Shown: piece after piece, positions 4,737-8,244 of the stretch
Layout of the letters: each line of letters starts with the position of its first letter
Numbering within the stretch: position 1 is the stretch's first letter
Source: Candidatus Poseidoniales archaeon
Lineage (GTDB): Archaea > Thermoplasmatota > Poseidoniia > Poseidoniales > Thalassarchaeaceae
Direction of reading: 5' to 3'
DNA: 8,244 nucleotides
Assembly (NCBI GenBank): GCA_022447885.1
Contig: JAKUTA010000045.1
Coordinates: forward strand, 1-8,244
Made by a program: the position numbers and the translations under genes
Notes under the pieces: generated by a model
The model's database searches: none
Seen by the model: only the letters and a program-made list of their open reading frames with translations
What the model was told of the DNA's origin: nothing

Positions 4737-7703
4737 GTGATAAGAGCGCATGCTGCCTTTCAGCGGCACCGAAGCCGCACATCGGCGTCGGTGCTGGTGC
4801 TGGTGTTCCTGCTCGCCAGCCTCGCCTCGCTCGCTGCACCTCCGATGGTGGAACTCCCACAGGATGAGGTGACCCGCTACGTCGGCGAAGATTCGCTCTA
4901 TCTCTACACCCTCTACATGGCCGAGCGGAACTCAAACGCAGGCGGCGACGGCTTCCTGACGACCGATGCTCCGGACTCCGCATCCGACGACCAGCGCAAC
5001 GAGAGCGCACTCGACGACTCACTCGAGTTCCGCACCCCTGTGCTGCTCTCCGACTTCCGCATCGCCGGGCGCACCACCGCCAACCCCGGCGAGTACAAGA
5101 TCCCGTTGAACGTGTTCCTGCGGGCCACCGGCGGACAGCAGGACGTAGCCACTTACACCTTCACGTTGAAGGTGGACACGGCCGGCGGGGAGATCACCAA
5201 GGCGACCGAGCAGAAGGAGATGAACGCCTGCGACTCGATTCTTCCGGGCGGCTGCGGCTGGAATCAGGTGGTCATCAATCTCAAGTGGACGGGGGCGCAG
5301 GAGTTCACCGTCATCACCGGTGGTCAACTCAAGTTGTTCATCTCCGCGGAATCCTCCTGCGAGGGTTCGTCCGGGGGTCCGTTCTCACCATCATGCGACG
5401 CCGAGGTGGCGTGGGGGAAGCCGGATGACATCACCGACTACTCGTCGATGGAGTTCTGGGCTAACGCACTCGCAGGCAGTTCGGTCAGGCTGCAGCAGCC
5501 AGGCGCACTGTGGACGGACCCCGAGGTCGTCGACTGGTACCCCAACTCCATGCCCGATGACCGAGAGATGAACTTCACCGTCGACGTGCGTGATTCACTC
5601 GGCCGCTTCGACATCCAGTCGGTCAGCGTGCAGTTGCAGGACCCGTCGGGCACCTATGTCGTCGACCACTCCTTCTCTGACAATGAACTCGTCGAGGACA
5701 ACAATGGGTTGCGTGGGGTGTACCAGTGGGTGCATCCAGCGAACGTGGAACATGGGGAGTATGAACTGACGTTGGAGGTGATCGACATCCAGGGGCATTC
5801 GGTGCTCATCGAGCATACGTCTGTCTACTTCCATCGCTACGGCATCAGCATCCGTCATGCGCTCGACCGCACCGTGGAGTACATCGCTCCCGGCCAGACG
5901 ACACCGATCAAGCTGTCTCTCAGGCACATCGGGGCGGTGGGAGAAGCGCTCGACGTCGAACTTGACCTGCTCACCAGCCTGGGCAGCAACTGGGTGGTGG
6001 AATTCGACCATCCGGACTCATACTACCTCGCCGACGGTGGCGATGAGGTGCTGGCCATCCTGACTCTGGGTGCTCCCACCGAACTGTCCAATGCCCCCTC
6101 CCGGCTCGAGATCTCCGTCAAGGCGCACAACGCCAGCACCGCGGAGGTGCAGTACCTCGTCTTCACCCTCGATCTTGAGAAACTGGATGTCTATGCGCCA
6201 CCGATGGCATCTCTCTGGGACTCGAAACACGAGCACCAGATCGCCAATTCGAGCCGCCCCGAATCGTTCGACCCCAACATCCCGCGCTTCGTCGACCAAG
6301 GTCAGTTCACTCCGTTCTATCTCGAGTTGTTCAACACCGGATTCGATGTCGATTCGTTCCGTCTGGATGTACCGCTGAAGCCGCGGGGCACGGTGTTCTA
6401 CTTCGTCGACAATGACACCAATCCACCGGTGCAGATCGAGCAGAACCTGCAGGATGGGCTATGGCACACCGCGCAGTTGGGCCGGCACGTGACCCAGACC
6501 ATCGTGCTCTACGTCAAGCCGTCACAGGACGAGGACGATCCCGACTCCGGGCTGATGCGCCTCGAGGTCATCAGCGCGGGCAACAACTCCCTGATCTCGA
6601 TCATCGAGTTCACCCCTCACCGCACCCGCGGAATCCAGGCGCGGGTGACCTACGACTGTGATGGAGTCGGTAACGGACTGGGACATGTCGAAACCGAAGT
6701 CTGCTCCCCCTCCTCAGGCGGCATCAACATGCGGGTCGAGGTCACTCATACCTCTGGTTCGCCCAATGAGGTCACGGAGTGGATATTGGTGAACCCAGCG
6801 AACTACGCGGGCAACGCCGAGGCCAACATTCGCTATACCCAATGGAATTACTACATCAATGACACGAACAGCACCCCGCTGCCACGGATACAGTTGGCTG
6901 CGGGGGATTCAGGCGAGTTCGAACTCAGCATCGTGCTCACCAATCAGGTTCTGGCCGGCAATCACACGATCATCATGCGCATCGAGGAGGCTACCGACGG
7001 CGGTGACCCTGAACGCTACTTCAACATGCCATTCTCCATCGAAGTGGGCGAGGGTGAGCCGAACCTGGAGATCGTGCAGGAATCTGCCAATCTGCCGATG
7101 GAACCCGGCGGTAAACGCAAGATCCAGATGCGTCTCAAGAACGAGGGCAACGCCGACCTGCAGGTGCTGCTGACCACAGATGCACCAGGTGGGTGGAAGG
7201 CCGACGCCTACAACCCCGCCACATCCTCACCGACGCTGTTCGTCGAGGCGTTCAGCGAGGTGTCGTTCACCGTGGAGGTCGAAGCGCCGACCGATGCCCG
7301 CCACAAGGAGTTGCACACCATCGTCGTGACCGGTGAACCTGTGTCCACAGAACGCTCCTACGGCCAGGACACGCACGCAAAGCAGGATGTCATCGTTCAG
7401 GTCGAGATCAACGCCCCGTTCAGTCGCCTCAAGAACGAATTGTTCGATAACCCGCGAACGGAGACGTGGCTTCTCATGTTGGGTGGATTCATGCTCATCG
7501 TCGCCTGGGTGGCTGGTCAGCGGAGGAAGCGCGGCGATTGGGATGAAGATGAATACTGGGAAGATGATGAGGCGGAAGAATTCGGGGGGGAGAGTCCCGT
7601 AGACATCCCTGAACCGGTCATCGATGAGCAGGACGACGATGAAGTGGAGTTCGCCGACGACGAGATCGAACTTCTCGAGGAAGACCTCGAATTCGACGAT
7701 TGA
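4737..7703 (+). CDS. Large secreted, membrane-anchored surface protein with beta-sandwich (NEW3-like) repeats and acidic C-terminal tail
   Basis: I do not recognise a named gene. The 988-residue protein starts at GTG 4737 behind GGAGA. An Arg-rich start and hydrophobic VLVLVFLLASLASLAAPP (about 19-36) form a signal peptide without a lipobox cysteine. Residues 40-260 are a beta-rich N-terminal region. From 263 to 370 there is an Ig-like segment (ELTLEVIDIQGH). Segments at about 370-480, 505-625, 640-770 and 774-868 look like repeated NEW3/CARDB-type sandwiches, the last being clearest (MEPGGKRKIQMRLKNEGNAD). One membrane helix lies at about 910-926, then RRKR and a tail (927-988) in which half the residues are Asp or Glu. 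Topology should be body outside, tail inside. All six cysteines fall in three close pairs (165/173, 208/220, 641/656), suggesting disulfides. Nine N-x-S/T sequons suggest glycosylation. No catalytic motif was seen; an envelope, adhesion or S-layer-related role is inference. Confidence 0.9.
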   Translation: MIRAHAAFQRHRSRTSASVLVLVFLLASLASLAAPPMVELPQDEVTRYVGEDSLYLYTLYMAERNSNAGGDGFLTTDAPDSASDDQRNESALDDSLEFRTPVLLSDFRIAGRTTANPGEYKIPLNVFLRATGGQQDVATYTFTLKVDTAGGEITKATEQKEMNACDSILPGGCGWNQVVINLKWTGAQEFTVITGGQLKLFISAESSCEGSSGGPFSPSCDAEVAWGKPDDITDYSSMEFWANALAGSSVRLQQPGALWTDPEVVDWYPNSMPDDREMNFTVDVRDSLGRFDIQSVSVQLQDPSGTYVVDHSFSDNELVEDNNGLRGVYQWVHPANVEHGEYELTLEVIDIQGHSVLIEHTSVYFHRYGISIRHALDRTVEYIAPGQTTPIKLSLRHIGAVGEALDVELDLLTSLGSNWVVEFDHPDSYYLADGGDEVLAILTLGAPTELSNAPSRLEISVKAHNASTAEVQYLVFTLDLEKLDVYAPPMASLWDSKHEHQIANSSRPESFDPNIPRFVDQGQFTPFYLELFNTGFDVDSFRLDVPLKPRGTVFYFVDNDTNPPVQIEQNLQDGLWHTAQLGRHVTQTIVLYVKPSQDEDDPDSGLMRLEVISAGNNSLISIIEFTPHRTRGIQARVTYDCDGVGNGLGHVETEVCSPSSGGINMRVEVTHTSGSPNEVTEWILVNPANYAGNAEANIRYTQWNYYINDTNSTPLPRIQLAAGDSGEFELSIVLTNQVLAGNHTIIMRIEEATDGGDPERYFNMPFSIEVGEGEPNLEIVQESANLPMEPGGKRKIQMRLKNEGNADLQVLLTTDAPGGWKADAYNPATSSPTLFVEAFSEVSFTVEVEAPTDARHKELHTIVVTGEPVSTERSYGQDTHAKQDVIVQVEINAPFSRLKNELFDNPRTETWLLMLGGFMLIVAWVAGQRRKRGDWDEDEYWEDDEAEEFGGESPVDIPEPVIDEQDDDEVEFADDEIELLEEDLEFDD

Positions 7704-7712
7704 CGGCGTTCT

Positions 7713-7729
7713 CCCCCACTATGTGGGGG
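7713..7729 (+). terminator. Perfect 7-bp hairpin after the surface-protein gene
   Basis: CCCCCAC at 7713-7719 pairs exactly with GTGGGGG at 7723-7729 around a TAT loop, starting 9 bases after the stop codon. Its position suggests a transcript end or RNA-stability element. The following bases (CTGTACTTGT) are not a clean T-tract, so termination is a guess. Confidence 0.4.
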
Positions 7730-7754
7730 CTGTACTTGTCCGAACCTTGCTCCA

Positions 7755-7764
7755 TTTGTATTAA
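7755..7764 (+). promoter_or_regulatory. Possible archaeal TATA box for the downstream exported-protein gene
   Basis: TTTGTATTAA is the most AT-rich run in the 96-base gap and lies about 40 bases before the ATG at 7800. An archaeal start site about 25 bases downstream would leave a leader of roughly 15 bases. No purine-rich BRE is obvious before it, and the start itself has only a weak Shine-Dalgarno-like sequence, so this rests on position and composition. Confidence 0.3.
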
Positions 7765-7799
7765 GTGCCAAAGGAACTGGTTGCGAAGTGGGTTCAGAC

Positions 7800-8244
7800 A
7801 TGTCACTGCACCAAAGCACCGTTGAAACGACCGAATGGCGACCGCTCGTGCGCGCCCGCGCACGCTCGTTGTCGCTCGCACTGCTGATGCTGCTCTCCAG
7901 CCTCGTAGGACTGCAGTTCGCCGCCTACGAAGCGATGGCCGCGACCGACCAGGATGGAGATGGCCTGACCTGTGGGCTCGAATACCTCATCGGGACTCAA
8001 TGCCAGAACTGGGACTCCGACAACGACGGACTCCCCGATGGCTGGGAATGGAAGTACGGACTTGACCCGACCGACGGATCCTCGCTCAGCAGCAACGGTG
8101 CCGGCGGCGACCCAGATAGGGACGGCATGTCCAACCTGCAGGAGTACTCCTACCACGAGCCCATCAACTGGGACAATTCCAACACCGCCAACGTCCTCGA
8201 CAACGGAGTGTGGTGGAACGGCACTGTGCCAGTGCGCGACTGGA
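7800..8244 (+). CDS. Exported protein with DxDxDG calcium-binding-type (thrombospondin-3-like) repeats, partial at right edge
   Basis: I translated this by hand: 148 codons from ATG 7800 with no stop before the window ends. A signal peptide is visible: Arg-rich PLVRARARS, then LALLMLLSSLVGLQFAA, with likely cleavage after the AMA near residue 47. The mature chain begins at once with DQDGDG (50-55), followed by GLEYLIGTQ, then DSDNDG (72-77) with LPDGWEWKYGLDPTDGSS, then DPDRDG (104-109) with MSNLQEY. These Asp-rich loops with a following Trp/Tyr-rich helix are calcium-binding repeats of the thrombospondin-type-3/EF-hand-like class, frequent in large surface proteins of marine Group II archaea. 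Two cysteines (58, 68) may form a disulfide. The rest is off-window, so whether it ends in an enzyme, adhesin or anchor domain is unknown. It follows the other surface-protein gene in the same direction after a 96-base gap containing a hairpin and possible promoter. Confidence 0.88.
   Translation, partial: MSLHQSTVETTEWRPLVRARARSLSLALLMLLSSLVGLQFAAYEAMAATDQDGDGLTCGLEYLIGTQCQNWDSDNDGLPDGWEWKYGLDPTDGSSLSSNGAGGDPDRDGMSNLQEYSYHEPINWDNSNTANVLDNGVWWNGTVPVRDW

Noticed and set aside
1..8244. CRISPR array, mobile element, defence or toxin genes
   Set aside because: No regularly spaced repeats, transposase or integrase motifs, terminal inverted repeats or known defence domains were seen on either strand.

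Overview
The window most resembles a high-GC marine Group II euryarchaeon (Candidatus Poseidoniales). This is inference from protein style and context, with no search run. The main pointers are two adjacent large exported proteins typical of that group. One has beta-sandwich repeats, a C-terminal membrane anchor and a very acidic tail. The other opens with Asp-rich calcium-type repeats (DxDxDG) followed by a 'GLPDGWEWKYGLDPTD'-like stretch. The tRNA gene does not encode its CCA end. Several genes have Shine-Dalgarno sequences matching GGAGGTGA. A bacterium with similar surface proteins cannot be excluded.

Layout. (1) Positions 1-3050, minus strand: a tight cluster transcribed lipA, then E1 alpha, then E1 beta of a thiamine-diphosphate 2-oxoacid dehydrogenase of the branched-chain type. 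The gaps are 26 and 11 bases. E1 beta runs off the left edge, where E2 and E3 would be expected. LipA makes the lipoyl cofactor that the E2 of this complex needs, so the cluster joins enzyme and cofactor supply. (2) Positions 3051-3341: a divergent intergenic region with no confident gene. (3) Positions 3342-4500, plus strand: a two-gene pterin unit 4 bases apart, a pteridine-reductase-like short-chain dehydrogenase with an Asp-Tyr-Lys active site and a FolB/FolX-family protein. Together they look like a route to a reduced pterin. (4) Positions 4553-4636: tRNA-Leu with anticodon UAA, preceded by a predicted GNRA-loop hairpin. (5) Positions 4737-7703: a 988-residue secreted, membrane-anchored surface protein. 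(6) Positions 7800-8244: the start of another exported protein with calcium-binding-type repeats, cut by the right edge.

The metabolic genes on the left are ordinary and well supported. The surface-protein half, to the right of the tRNA, is the less characterised part. I found no CRISPR array, insertion sequence, phage gene, toxin-antitoxin pair or defence system. I do not think the window holds a clearly new system. The best leads are the pterin pair and the surface-protein locus.
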